From Osedax fenrisi (lineage: Eukaryota; Annelida; Polychaeta; Sabellida; Siboglinidae): a stretch of DNA of 64,000 nucleotides. The position numbers and the translations under genes are program-made. The stretch spans positions 61,480,500-61,544,499 of the forward strand of contig OZ025242.1 of NCBI GenBank assembly GCA_964019155.1, read 5' to 3'. Under the pieces are notes generated by a model, which was not told where the DNA came from, did no database searches, and saw only the letters and a program-made list of their open reading frames with translations. Positions within the stretch are counted from its first letter, which is position 1; every line of letters starts with the position of its first letter. Of this stretch, positions 51,660 through 64,000 are shown piece by piece.

Positions 51660-52849
51660 TAATACACCGATGTGATGTAATAGTGACATCATGGTCAATA
51701 TACTTTTAATTTATTTTAATAACTATATTATTTGTTTTAAACTTATTATTAAATCAATTATAAAACCATGTATATATATATATATTATATTTATATTATA
51801 TTTGTAAACCATTCAAAATGTCTTTTAATTATACTTTTATAAAGTAAATAGTTAATTTAATAAAAATAAATAAATGTAATTCAAATTATGTAGTTTTTAT
51901 ATACCTATATTTATATAAAATTAGTAATAAATGGGCTGATATACAGATATATATTCATAACTTTTTGTGAGTTCATTTCGAAGGAAATGTATAGTTCAAT
52001 ATGTACTATATATATAGATATTGGAGTTATTGGATCACCAGTTAGTAAGGGAGCGGTAATCTAAAATTAGACTTGTGAGTCATTCAATTGGTATTGTCAT
52101 CATTATATTATTTCTTTTTAAAGTTGATAAAGGAATTTTTCTACTCTTTTCGTCGTAAATAGGAACCAGTGAAGGTTAATCCAGTAAGTTTGTCATATCT
52201 AGTTATAGTCTAATTTCATATTTGTTTACTTTAAAATAAAGATGGAATCTGTAGCTATTGTTAGAGATGGTAGCCAGGGTATTAGTTTGTATGGAATGGT
52301 AATAAATACGTAGTACTGCCAAGTATGCATACAAATCAATGGATTTATCAGTATAATATGAAAAAGAAAGAGTGAGGTATATACTTTTAATATTAATATT
52401 TTATTGTGCATCATCAAATATTTGTATAAATTTTAATAAATATATGTACCCTATGTGATACCTATTTATTATATTATAATTAATTTACTTAATTATAATT
52501 TTATTTACTTGTACTTATTTTAGATATGCTATATACCTAATTATTAATTAAATATTACATAATATTAGTAATATATAGTATTAATATAATAATCATTATG
52601 TGCATGCACATATAAATAGCATGTTATATATTAAATGGAAACGTTAAGAGTATATAGGTTTAAAAGAATTCCTACAATATTTTTTTAAGAAATGGTTGTA
52701 GCCTACAACTTGCAGGTATTATGTATTTGATTTATATATTTTAATGATTATTGGTGATTCATTTTACCACAATTTTATTATTTACAATTGACAACATTAT
52801 ATTTTGCTAACTGAACAAAAATCTTAATTTTGTTTGCTTCATATACACA

Positions 52850-53280
52850 GACCTGATCAATAAATGCATAGAACACTCCAATTTTGCACTATTAATAAAA
52901 TATACAATCATTACACCAATACTGAAAAACTCATCCCTTAACAAAATACTTACTAAAAACTAGTCCAATATCCAATCTATCTTTTCTATCTAAAATTATA
53001 TAAAAAATATTAACAATCCACCTTACCAATCATATAACGAATAATAATTTAGATAATCAAAGACAACTGCATATAAACGAAAACACAATACTGAGACTTT
53101 ACTATTAAACCTTAATATATATCTTATAATATTCACAACAACAAATACGTAATACTTATACAACTCGATCTAACAGCTGCATTTGATACAATAAAAAATA
53201 TGATACTTTACAAAAACTAAAATCCATCGGAATTCACCAAAAAATAATACAACTAATACGGTCATACCTACAGGAATAAC
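52850..53280 (+). pseudogene. CR1-like LINE RT fragment, frame-broken
   Basis: Readable pieces: TPILKNSSLNKILTKN, NTETLLLNLNIYL, QLDLTAAF-type stretch (DLTAAFDTIKN in one frame) and, after a frame change, KLKSIGIHQKIIQLIRSYLQ. That order is that of RT motifs 1-3. The last 42 bases reappear inverted at the right edge of the window. Confidence 0.72.
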
Positions 53281-53289
53281 TTTTAAATT

Positions 53290-55150
53290 CTTATATCTTA
53301 ACATTTAACATATTCATTGAATTAATAATTATTAATAATTTATTAACTTTATATTTTTAATAAATCTATTATATCTTAACGACATTTTATTGTATAATAT
53401 AAACTAAATGTACTGTATAAGATGATAAGAACAATTATATTATCAGATATATGTATGAAGTATATATAACAACTAAGTTAAATATAATGTGCAAGATAAT
53501 AAGACAATTTTTATTTGATATTGATAATTATATTTTGAAATGGATTTTACTCTTAAGTTGGTATTTTCGCGCTACCCATGTACACATAATCAATGTGTCC
53601 AGAAAAAACTATTGGATTTATGTTATTAATTTGTTTTGCATTATATAAAGGACATTTGTATAAAGACTGAAATAATGTAATATTTTTATAATATAATTAG
53701 TAATGGTACAAATTCTATAGAAATATTACAAAAATAACTAATATTATTTTGTATGTCTATTTATATATATAATATATTATATATTATAAATATAAAGTTA
53801 TTTCATTGTGTGTATATGTATTTTAAACATAATATAATAAAAATTAGCTAGATTCTATGAATAGATTTATACACAAGGCACTTTGAATAGACCATTTGTA
53901 TTGACTATTTTTATACATGTGAATTGCTCAAATGGCTTGTACTGTGTGACTTGCCATTACATATACAATATAACATCTTATGGATAATAAACCTAACACA
54001 GCTGGTAGTTATTTGTGTGCAGCAAATAATTACAATAATCAATTGATAATAAATAAAGAATATAAAGTAAGTTTTGATTTCCGAGTGATATAAAACGGTA
54101 ATTAGCCTTTACCATATGATAATTCAATATTATGTATATTATAATGGAATCGTTAATCATATCATACACATTATTCTTTAATTCATTTACATGTTGGTAT
54201 GAGATGTACTGCATGTACACTGTATAATGTACATTGTACATGTGTATGTTTTCATCTACAAGTATACAAGTGTATAGATAATACTATATTTTATAGTTAC
54301 TTAGAAATTGAATAGTAGATTTCACTTTTATATGACATATTAACATATACTTTTAGATATAGAATAGTTATCTGATACTCTGATATTACTTAATGGTATC
54401 AATGGAACTGTAGTAAAGTGTCGTCTAATGACTTAACTTTATGATCTGTTAGGGAACACATATTATAAATATATATATATATAATATATAAATTATAATG
54501 GCATAATAATTACAAATTCACGAATTCAATAATTTAATTTATATATAATTGAAATGTAAAATAATATAATTAAGGGCTGGCACAACAGGGGATTTATTTA
54601 CATGATAAAATAGGAGATTTATCTATAATTATTGTTTACCTATAAGCTTTTTACTTTGAAATACATAAAAGAATAACTAACTTTTTTTGTATATTCGACA
54701 CAATACATTATATAGTCTAAATTTAAAATGTTATAAGTATAAGACTAAGAGAATGGGACATACACTATTAGTAATTAAATTAATACAAATTTGTTAGTAT
54801 TATTTTAATCTCTTATCGTTTATAAATGCATATTTATGGCACTTATATTTACTTTTGTGCACCATATCATACACCATTTTAAAGGGAATTAATTAATGTT
54901 TATGATTTTTATCAAATATAATTTATAATAAATAATATATTTTTTTTCAAAAATCTCCTGTTGTGCCCTTAATATATAATTGAAGTGTAAAATAATATAT
55001 TTCCTATATAAATTTACATTAATTTAATTAATATTTGTTATTTAAATGTAAGGCGCAACTTAAAATAACTTAATATACAAATATAACTTAAATGGAGCTC
55101 AATATAAGCATTTATTGGCATAGCACATTTAATTATAAACACACACGGTA
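53290..55150. other. AT-rich part of the left palindrome arm
   Basis: Short open frames (53451, 53993) have no coding character and their mirror images appear on the other arm. A GGGGATTTATTTACATG...TCTCCTGTTGTGC pair at 54588-54965 is an inverted repeat that looks like a small TIR element (ends GGGCTGGCACAACAGG / CCTGTTGTGCCC). Confidence 0.6.
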
Positions 55151-55155
55151 ATAAC

Positions 55156-55294
55156 CTCTTGAGGAAAGGTTTATATCTGAAAGCGATATCATTGCTGAAG
55201 GAACAGCGTAACTCTCCGAGGAACAGCACCTCCAACATAAAGATACCTCTCAGATAGCCTGTTTCCTCCTCTGTAGTCCATGTAATCCTGCCTG
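55156..55294 (-). CDS. Exon D of an unidentified gene, left arm
   Basis: Phase 1 to 2, 45 full codons: GRITWTTEEETGYLRGIFML...LGELRCSFSNDIAFRYKPFL. Acceptor attgtag, donor gttatt. Together with exons A and B it points to a helical-repeat protein. I do not recognise the family. The copy at 61924-62062 is intact in the same frame. Confidence 0.55.
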
Positions 55295-55380
55295 CTACAA
55301 TGATAGGTAGTATTATGTAATGTGCTTGTATTGTTATATATATATGTATATATATATATATATCACATTCAGGCCATCAC

Positions 55381-55530
55381 CTTTCTTGTGTCGTTTTCCA
55401 GTTTCCTGATGTCAGTTTAGTTAAATTTCAAGGCACTCGTCAAATGTAAGAGTTTTGAGATGTTTAAGAGACTGTATTCTCCAAATATCTGCATCTTCAG
55501 TGTCGTGGAGAAGCTCTCTTTCTTTATCAC
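55381..55530 (-). pseudogene. Exon C candidate, left arm
   Basis: Between ccacag and gtgatgg. In phase 0 it reads VIKKESFSTTLKMQIFGEYS and hits one TAA; in phase 1 it reads GDKERELLHDTEDADIWRIQ and hits two stops, but leaves in the phase exon D needs. Either the exon ends earlier or the gene is broken. The right arm has the same stops. Confidence 0.4.
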
Positions 55531-55577
55531 CTGTGGAGTGAGGTAATAATGCATTGTATAATAGGATTATAATGTTA

Positions 55578-57108
55578 ATATATGTTAATGAAACTAAACA
55601 GTTGTAATACGTTAAGGGCAGACATCAGGTTGGCTGGCTGGCTGGTTATGTCTGGTTTTATTTTTATTGCATATTTCTTAAGTTTAGTATGTTAATTTTC
55701 AATGTGTGAAATATTTCTATTTTGATGAGTATTTCGATCATTATAAGGTGATCATTACAAGCTCAATCAAAATAATAATTATATGAAATTTATTTAAATA
55801 TTATGCTTTTTTTGTAAATAAATGTCATTTTAGACATTAGATTATTTAATTTCAAGCAATACTTTTTGAAAACAAAGATATTACTATATAATATATAATG
55901 ATTGTTGTTTACATATTTATCAATTTTTTAATATTAAAATTAGATTTAATAAATTTTATTTATATTACCGTCTATTATATATTATCATTATAATATACGA
56001 TATTTGGTCAAATTAATTCTATACACAAATATATTGAAATCAAATGATTGATTCAAAAATATCATAAATTATGAACATAGTGAGAGAATTTAAGTAATTT
56101 ATTAGATCTATGGGATTGTTAACTTACATGGAGAGATCCCACAACACATGCATTTTGACATAATTACATGTAAATAGACTATACATAGGTCTATACAAAT
56201 ATCTATTAATTCTATTGAGATAATTTTGTTTCTACTATATTTATATTATATATTGAGAACAATACTTATTAAATGTAGTATATCATATTATACATATACT
56301 TATAAATATAAATAACATATTGTTAAGTTGTGATATTTTTATAGAAATTGTTCTTTAGCTACAATAGTTTATCTGGAAAGTGCTATATGCATACAGTGTA
56401 TACTCTACACACATAATGATATATTGTTGTCATAAAATAAATATGTTATTTATTATTTTCTAACATATGCTTACACATTTTATATGAATTATAAACTTTT
56501 TTCGTGTGTGATTTTGTCAATGGTACTAAAAAACATATTATAAATTAGTAATATGGAGTACAAACAAAATTAATTATTAATTTATACGATTTACGACACT
56601 TACTAATTAAGTTCGATAATATTGAACAAAATATGAATTTAAACTTAAAAACAATGGTGTAATGATACTACAATTCTGATCAATATACTATATAGCCAGT
56701 TGATATGAATGGTATGAGTGGTAGTGGCAAATGTTGTTGTGAAGGTATATGGTCAAATACTTAAATAGTAAATCGACTAACTTTCATGTCGGTTTGATCT
56801 AACAATGGAAGCAGACTTCGGTTCTTGATGTCCGATTGAATTTGAACATTGATAGCGATGTCGTTACATTGTACCACCTGTCAATCATTGTCATATGATA
56901 CATTAACATAATGACTTAACTAATTAGTCAAACATATCATCATAATAGGTAATTCAAACTACAATATGTATGTATTTATATTCATGTTTTATTATAATAA
57001 TATAAAGTATTATTACAAATTAATGGGTTATTATATATATTTATATATAAAACAGTCTGTATAAAATGTCATTCTTATTTGTATAATATAAATTATATTT
57101 ATATATAA

Positions 57109-57130
<22 letters not shown>
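55578..57130. repeat. Block B, left-arm copy
   Basis: See 42506-44057. Here it is followed by TTTGAAGCCCTTTAGAAGG and exon A, i.e. in apparently ancestral context. Confidence 0.93.
56782..56877 (-). CDS. Exon B of the unidentified gene, left arm
   Basis: Same 32 codons as 43713-43808; lies between exon A (57252-57380) and exon C/D on the same strand, so this is the gene in order. Confidence 0.58.
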
Positions 57131-57140
<10 letters not shown>

Positions 57141-57251
57141 TTGAAGCCCTTTAGAAGGAAGCAATTAGATTTTTAATACTAACAAAAGCGGTTAAAAGAG
57201 TGAGAACTATCTTCATGATGTGTGACTTATTGCCTTAGAAGGTCAACAGAC

Positions 57252-57380
57252 GGAGTTTAACAAATGGGTGAAAAGGTCGCGAGACAAGGTCATCAGTGAA
57301 ATGAAGTTGTTACAAATTTCCCGGTCGATTCCGGTCAATAGTAGTAGGATGCACTCGAGCGAGTTGAATATCAGGTACAC
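57252..57380 (-). CDS. Exon A of the unidentified gene, left arm
   Basis: 43 codons, phase 0 to 0: VYLIFNSLECILLLLTGIDR, then EICNNFISLMTLSRDLFTHL. Acceptor gaatag, donor gtctgt. The opposite strand is also open here (KWVKRSRDKVISEMKLLQ), but the minus choice is supported by strand agreement with exons B and D. Confidence 0.5.
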
Positions 57381-57939
57381 CTATTCATACGATGAAATGA
57401 AATTAATTTATTCTTATAAAATGAAAATGACTTAGAAATTTAAATATAGAAATATATGTATAGTTAGAAATAGTATTTTAATTTATAAATAGTATAAAGA
57501 ACGAAGTTATAGAACGAAGTTATAAAATGTTAATATAATTAATATTGTTTACTTTAACCTCTTATCAATAAATGAACACATAGTCATTGTTATATAAGTA
57601 TATATAATTAGATGTTATATATATATATGTTTAAATTCTATACAATTCTATTATAGATTTATTAACTAGGCCATTTGTATTATAAAGGAACATCCCACCA
57701 TCCTAAATAAAAGATACATAATGTAATTACCAATTTAATTAGGTCGATGCATATCATGCACATGCCTATTTCTTACGTTTATAATATAAACTTTATATAT
57801 AAATTAATTATCAAATTTTAAATATTTGACTTGACTGATCTACCTAATGTTTTAAAAATAATAATTTGAAGTAGTCGATATCTGGTTACGAAAATATGGT
57901 TGTATTTGTTGGTATTTTAGTGTGCATTGGTGATGACCC

Positions 57940-58118
57940 TCCAAATAGTATCTAAAATACGCCGATTTTTCTCCCTAATCAAAATATTATATTTAATATA
58001 TAGTATATAATAATATACTCGTGATACAATATGATTTTTTATCATAAGTATATTATATACTATATATTTTGATTAGGGAGAAAAACCGGCGTATTTTAGA
58101 TAATATTTGGAGGCTTAT
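57940..58118. mobile_element. Foldback MITE, left arm
   Basis: CCAAATAGTATCTAAAATAC + GCCGATTTTTCTCCCTAATC inverted to GATTAGGGAGAAAAACCGGC + GTATTTTAGATAATATTTGG, with an AT core. Sits at the inner end of the left arm; the mirror copy is at 59130-59297. Confidence 0.85.
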
Positions 58119-58120
58119 CA

Positions 58121-59124
58121 CGATTATTAAATAATTGTATATGATTTAATCATTCGAGCGTTAAATAAAAGTATCACACAATATGTAGAGGCAGACAGCA
58201 TGTCCCTGATATAATATATAATAAAATATTTGACTAAAAATCATTTAACAAATATTTTAAATCATTTTTAATTACATTTTAAAAATGTAATTAATAAATT
58301 TAATTTAAAATTAACTTTTAATTTATAGTTTTGGATCATAACTTCTTTAACACCTTATATTATATATAATATATAATATATAATATATAATATATATGTA
58401 TATATCCCAGCATCCAAATAAGTATAATCATATGTTTTACTATATTTACCTATTAGGGTGTTATGTTTAATCTTAATATTTAATTTATTAAACAAATAGT
58501 GATTGTAAAAGGTATATACGCGATAAGACCGTAAGAAAAATAGTGCGTAATTAAATAAAACAGGGTTCACGCTTAGCCAATCAAATGCAAGGCAGTAAAT
58601 TACCCAAACAATATAAGACCACAGACTTTAAGGGGGTTTGTTATTTCTTTATTCCCCCCTCAAAGTCTGTGTATAAGACCGTAAACAAAGATCGTCCGAA
58701 GGAAAGATGTCTCACTTTGATCAAATTTATGAAATTAATGAACAATTGCTACATCTATACTACGGATTCAAATTTGTAAAATGTATTTATAGTTTATATT
58801 TGTTTACATGTTAATTTGAAAAATATGACTTTTATAAATGAAAAATTACGTACATTTGTGAATACAATACATATTTAATTTATAGTCACTATAATAGTGT
58901 TTGTTTTAAGAGTATAACCCTGGAGTATAACATTATCTTATAATTATAACTAGTTTTCTTAAAATATAAATCCATATTCGAGATATATTATAAATCACTA
59001 GGTCCATTTTCAATGTAAAATTACACTTATTTTGTAACATGCAAGTATTTGAAATTTGAAAATATTAATATTAAAATTAATTTATAATAATATTATATTT
59101 AACACGGATCCAAATGAGAAGGTA
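58121..59124. other. Loop of the palindrome (~1 kb, single copy)
   Basis: The only part not mirrored. The frame at 58585-58779 is largely built over a hairpin and is not called. With host exons pointing outward from both sides, the loop would be the place for a shared promoter, but no core element is recognisable. Confidence 0.6.
58620..58671. other. GC-rich hairpin in the loop
   Basis: CACAGACTTTAAGGGGG and CCCCCCTCAAAGTCTGTG around a ~17-nt T-rich loop; flanked on both sides by TATAAGACC. Stem of ~17 bp with one bulge. Confidence 0.8.
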
Positions 59125-59129
59125 AATAT

Positions 59130-59297
59130 TTTATAAATATTATCTAAAATACGCAGGTTTTTCTCACTAATCAAAATATATAGCATATAATATACTTATG
59201 ATAAAATATCATATTGTATCATGAGTATATTATTATATACTATATATTTTGATTAGGGAGAAAAATCGGCGTATTTTAGATACTATTTGGAGGGTCA
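59130..59297. mobile_element. Foldback MITE, right arm
   Basis: Mirror copy of 57940-58118, with small differences (GCAGG for GCCGG, CTCACTAATC for CTCCCTAATC). Confidence 0.82.
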
Positions 59298-59848
59298 TCA
59301 CCAATGCACACTAAAATACCAACAAATACAACCATATTTTCGTAACCATGTTATCTGCAGATATCGACTACTTCAAATTATTATTTTTAAAACATTAGGT
59401 AGATCAGTCAAGTCAAATATTTAAAATTTGATAATTAATTTATATATAAAGTTTATATTATAAACATAAGAAATAGGCATGTGCATGATATGCATCGACC
59501 TAATTAAAGTGGTAATTACATTATGTATCTTTTATTTAGGATGGTGGGATGTTCCTTTATAATACAAATGGCCTAGTTAATAAATCTATAATAGAATTGT
59601 ATAGAATTTAAACATATATATATATAACATCTAATTATATATACTTATATAACAATGACTATGTGTTCATTTATTGATAAGAGGTTAAAGTAAACAATAT
59701 TAATTATATTAACATTTTATAACTTCGTTCTTTATACTATTTATAAATTAAAATACTATTTCTAACTATACATATATTTCTATATTTAAATTTCTAAGTC
59801 ATTTTCATTTTATAAGAATAAATTAATTTCATTTCATCGTATGGATAG

Positions 59849-59977
59849 GTGTACCTGATATTCAACTCGCTCGAGTGCATCCTACTACTATTGACCGGAA
59901 TCGACCGGGAAATTTGTAACAACTTCATTTCACTGATGACCTTGTCTCGCGACCTTTTCACCCATCTGTTAAACTCC
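59849..59977 (+). CDS. Exon A, right arm
   Basis: Same frame as 57252-57380; one TTG/CTG Leu difference is silent. Acceptor ggatag, donor gtctgt. Confidence 0.5.
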
Positions 59978-60092
59978 GTCTGTTGACCTTCTAAGGCAAT
60001 AAGTCACACATCATGAAGATAGTTCTCACTCTTTTAACCGCTTTTGTTAGTATTAAAAATCTAATTGCTTCCTTCTAAAGGGCTTCAAATAT

Positions 60093-61650
60093 ATATATAT
60101 ATATATGTATATATATTTATATATAAATATAATTTATATTATACAAATAAGAATGAAATTTTATACAGACTGTTTTATATATAAATATATATAATAACCC
60201 ATTAATTTGTAATAATACTTTATATTATTATAATAAAACATGAATATAAATACATACATATTGTAGTTTGAATTACCTATTATGATGATATGTTTGACTA
60301 ATTAGTTAAGTCATTATGTTAATGTATCATATGACAATGATTGACAGGTGGTACAATGTAACGACATCGCTATCAATGTTCAAATTCAATCGGACATCAA
60401 GAACCGAAGTCTGCTTCCATTGTTAGATCAAACCGACATGAAAGTTAGTCGATTTACTATTTAAGTATTTGACCATATACCTTCACAACAACATTTGCCA
60501 CTACCACTCATACCATTCATATCAACTGGCTATATAGTATATTGATCAGAATTGTAGTATCATTACACCATTGTTTTTAAGTTTAAATTCATATTTTGTT
60601 CAATATTATCGAACTTAATTAGTAAGTGTCATAAATCGTATAAATTAATAATTAATTTTGTTTGTACTCCATATTACTAATTTATAATATGTTTTTTAGT
60701 ACCATTGACAAAATCACACACGAAAAAAGTTTATAATTCATATAAAATGTGTAAGCATATGTTAGAAAATAATAAATAACATATTTATTTTATGACAACA
60801 ATATATCATTATGTGTGTAGAGTATACACTGTATGCATATAGCATTTTCCAGATAAAATATTGTAGCTAAAGAACAATTTCTATAAAAATATCACAACTT
60901 AACAATATGTTATTTATAAGTATATGTATAATATGATATACTACATTTAATAAGTATTGTTCTCAATATATAATATAAATATAGTAGAAACAAAATTATC
61001 TCAATAGAATGAATAGATATTTGTATAGACCTATGTAAGTCTATTTACATGTAATTATGTCAAAATGCATGTGTTGTGGGATCTCTCCATGTAAGTTAAC
61101 AATCCCATAGATCTAATAAATTACTTAAATTCTCTCACTATGTTCATAATTTATGATATTTTTGATTCAATCATTTGATTTCAATATATTTGTGTATAGA
61201 ATTAAGTTGACCAAATATCGTATATTATAATGATAATATATAATAGACGGTAATATAAATAAAATTTATTAAATCTAATTTTAATATTAAAAAATTGATA
61301 AATATGTAAACAACAATCATTATATATTATATAGTAATATCTTTGTTTTCAAAAAGTATTGCTTGAAATTAAATAATCTAATGTCTAAAATGACATGTAT
61401 TTACAAAAAAAGCATAATATTTAAATAAATTTCATATAATTATTATTTTGATTGAGCTTGTAATGATCACCTTATAATGATCGAAATACTCATCAAAATA
61501 GAAATATTTCACACATTGAAAATTAAGATACTAAACTTAAGAAATATGCAATAAAAATAAAACCAGACATAACCAGCCAGCCAGCCAACCTGATGTCTGC
61601 CCTTAACGTATTACAACTGTTTAGTTTCATTAACATATATTAACATTATA
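60093..61650. repeat. Block B, right-arm copy (inverted)
   Basis: Inverse of 55578-57130 and of 42506-44057. Confidence 0.93.
60348..60443 (+). CDS. Exon B, right arm
   Basis: Same 32 codons as the other two copies, with intact acceptor ttgacag and donor gttagt. Confidence 0.58.
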
Positions 61651-61688
61651 ATCCTATTATACAATGCATTATTACCTCACTCCACAGG

Positions 61689-61838
61689 TGATAAAGAAAG
61701 AGAGCTTCTCCACGACACTGAAGATGCAGATATTTGGAGAATACAGTCTCTTAAACATCTCAAAACTCTTACATTTGACGAGTGCCTTGAAATTTAACTA
61801 AACTGACATCAGGAAACTGGAAAACGACACAAGAAAGG
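61689..61838 (+). pseudogene. Exon C candidate, right arm
   Basis: Same sequence and same TAA/TGA positions as 55381-55530, so the defect predates the palindrome or the exon limits are different from those drawn. Confidence 0.4.
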
Positions 61839-61923
61839 TGATGGCCTGAATGTGATATATATATATATACATATATATATATAACAATACAGGCACATTA
61901 CATAATACTACCTATCATTGTAG

Positions 61924-62062
61924 CAGGCAGGATTACATGGACTACAGAGGAGGAAACAGGCTATCTGAGAGATATCTTTATGTTGGAGGTGCTGTTCCTC
62001 GGAGAGTTATGCTGTTCCTTCAGCAATGATATCGCTTTCAGAGATAAACCTTTCCTCAAGAG
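61924..62062 (+). CDS. Exon D, right arm
   Basis: Frame intact; differs from the left arm at Arg to Cys (LGELCC) and Tyr to Asp (FRDKP). Splice signals unchanged. Confidence 0.55.
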
Positions 62063-62731
62063 GTTATTACCGTGTGTGTTTATGATTAAATGTGCTATGC
62101 CAATAAATGCTCATATTGAGCTCCATTTAAGTTATATTTGTATATTAAGTTATTTTAAGTTGCGCCTTACATTTAAATAACAAATATTAATTAAATTAAT
62201 GTAAATTTATATAGGAAATATATTATTTTACACTTCAATTATATATTAAGGGCACAACAGGAGATTTTTGAAAAAAAATATATTATTTATTATAAATTAT
62301 ATTTGATAAAAATCATAAACATTAATTAATTCCCTTTAAAATTGTATATGATATGATGCACAAAAGTAAATATAAGTGCCATAAATATGCATTTATAAAC
62401 GATAAGAGATTACAAATAATGATAACAAATTTGTATTAATTTAATTACTAATAGTGTAGGTCCCATTCTCTTAGTCTTATACTTATCATAAAATTTTAAA
62501 TTTAGACTATATAATGTATTGTGTCGAATATAGAAAAAAAGTTAGTTATTCTTTTATGTATTTTAAAGTAAAAAGCTTATAATTAAACAATAATTATAGA
62601 TAAATCTCCTATTTTACCATGTAAATAAATCCCCTGTTGTGCCGGCCCTTAATTATATTATTTTACATTTCAATTATATATAAATTAAATTATTGAATTC
62701 GTGAATTTGTAATTATTATGCCATTATAATT

Positions 62732-62772
<41 letters not shown>

Positions 62773-64000
62773 ATATGTGTTCCCACAATATGTGTTCCCA
62801 ACAGATCATAAAGTTAAATCATTAGATGACACTTTACTACAGTTCTATTGATACCATTAAGTAATATCAGAGTATCAGATAACTATTCTATATCTAAAAG
62901 TATATGTTAATATGTCATATAAAAGTGAAATCTACTATTCAATTTCTAAGTAACTATAAAATATAGTATTATCTATACACTTGTATACTTGTAGATGAAA
63001 ACATACACATGTACAATGTACATTATACAGTGTACATGCAGTACATCTCATACCAACATGTAAATGAATTAAAGAATAATGTGTATGATATGATTAACGA
63101 TTCCATTATAATATACATAATATTGAATTATCATATGGTAAAGGCTAATTACTGTTTTATATCACTCGGAAATCAAAACATACTTTATATTCTTTATTTA
63201 TTATCAATTGATTATTGTAATTATTTGCTGCACACAAATAACTACCAGCTGTGTTAGGTTTATTATCCATAAGATGTTATATTGTATATGTAATGGTAAG
63301 TCACACAGTACAAGCCATTTGAGCAATTCACATGTATAAAAATAGTCAATAAAAATGGTCTATTCAAAGTGCCTTGTGTATAAATCTATTCATAGAATCT
63401 AGCTAATTTGTATTATATTATGTTTAAAATACATATACACACAATGAAATAACTTTATATTTATAATATATAATATATTATATATAGACATACAAAATAA
63501 TATTAGTTATTTTTGTAATATTTCTATAGAATTTGTGCCATTACTAATTATATTATAAAAATATTACATTATTTCAGTCTTTATACAAATGTCCTTTATA
63601 TAATGCAAAACAAATTAATAACATAAATCCATATTTTTTTCTGGACACATTGATTATGTGTACATGGGTAGCGCGAAAATACCAACTTAAGAGTAAAATG
63701 CATTTCAAAATATAATTATCAATATCAAATAAAAATGTTCTTATTATCTTGCACATTATATTTAACTTAGTTGTTATATATATTTCATACATATATCTGA
63801 TAATATAATTGTTCTTATCATCTTATACATTACATTTAGTTTATATTATACAATAAAATGTCGTTAAGATATAATAGAATTATTAAAAATATAAAGTTAA
63901 TAAATTATTAATAATTATTAATTCAATGAATATGTTAAATGTTAAGAGATAAGAATTTAAAAGTTATTCCTGTAGGTATGACCGTATTAGTTGTATTATT

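Larger units (their letters stand above)
50902..52701. repeat. 1.8-kb tandem segmental duplication, copy 2
   Basis: See 48895-50669. The right end TGGTTGTAG is shared, after which the sequences diverge. Confidence 0.93.
53239..58120. repeat. Large palindrome, left arm (~4.9 kb)
   Basis: The inverse of 59125-64000 along its whole length (paired positions sum to about 117,240). Arms differ by scattered substitutions, e.g. in the exon D frame LGELRC versus LGELCC and FRYKP versus FRDKP. It may start further left than 53239; the window ends before this can be tested. Confidence 0.93.
59125..64000. repeat. Large palindrome, right arm (continues past the window)
   Basis: Inverse of 53239-58120. 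Its last 42 bases are the inverse of the LINE fragment end at 53239-53280. Confidence 0.93.

Noticed and set aside
53993..54241. 82-codon frame mirrored on the other arm at 63009-63257
   Set aside because: Conservation is explained by the palindrome; composition is AT-driven, with no splice context or homology that I recognise.
57239..57374. Plus-strand exon reading KWVKRSRDKVISEMKLLQ
   Set aside because: Open with an AG before and GT after, but on the opposite strand to exons B and D; the minus-strand reading fits the gene order better. Transcript data could reverse this.
58585..58779. 64-codon frame in the palindrome loop
   Set aside because: A third of it overlaps a hairpin and there is no family resemblance; kept only as part of the loop description.

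Overview
This is a eukaryotic, almost certainly animal, window. It is strongly AT-rich. Short GC-richer exons are separated by long AT-rich introns with GT..AG borders. There are tRNA-derived SINEs, CR1-like and RTE-like LINE remnants, a Ty3/gypsy element, hAT and other TIR elements, and many microsatellites. A FASTK/RAP-domain gene, a secreted netrin-type (NTR/C345C) gene, and RCC1, ZW10-like and PIWI-like fragments fit a metazoan. I could not fix the phylum.

Layout. Positions 1-14,502 (minus strand) hold 13 phase-compatible exons of a FASTK-family protein, running off the left edge inside the RAP domain. Its introns carry a (GTAA)n array, a 13-bp minisatellite, a hAT-type non-autonomous element, two SINEs and a pair of hairpins. 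Positions 15,066-16,395 hold an RTE-like LINE. Positions 16,500-17,450 hold two foldback elements. Positions 18,387-18,800 hold a CR1-like LINE tail. Positions 19,618-23,083 hold a 3'-truncated Ty3/gypsy retrotransposon with a 147-bp 5' LTR, followed by both SINE families. Positions 23.9-24.9 and 26.2-27.15 kb hold two ~1-kb TIR elements. Positions 27,878-32,939 (minus) hold a small secreted protein gene with an NTR-like domain. Positions 33.4-33.96 and 36.24-36.86 kb are CpG-rich islands, the second with a cluster of CACGTG boxes. Positions 36.9-40.9 kb are packed with TIR elements: a long-TIR foldback, a minisatellite-carrying element, a 226-bp element, a hAT element with an 8-bp target duplication, and a GCAGCATAATA element inserted in a CR1-like LINE.

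The right third (41-64 kb) is segmental duplication. A block A-B-A' lies at 41.7-44.85 kb. A dead hAT transposase follows. A 1.8-kb tandem duplication carries ZW10-like and RCC1 fragments, with a PIWI-like fragment at its junction. A ~4.9-kb inverted repeat (53.24-58.12 and 59.13-64.0 kb, continuing past the window) flanks a ~1-kb loop. Block B appears three times: once alone and once in each palindrome arm, each time with the same exon of an unidentified gene.

The exon models rest on reading-frame continuity plus splice signals read by eye. Most donors have a pyrimidine at +3 (GTTAGT/GTCAGT), and many acceptors are preceded by C-rich repeats. No transcript evidence was available.
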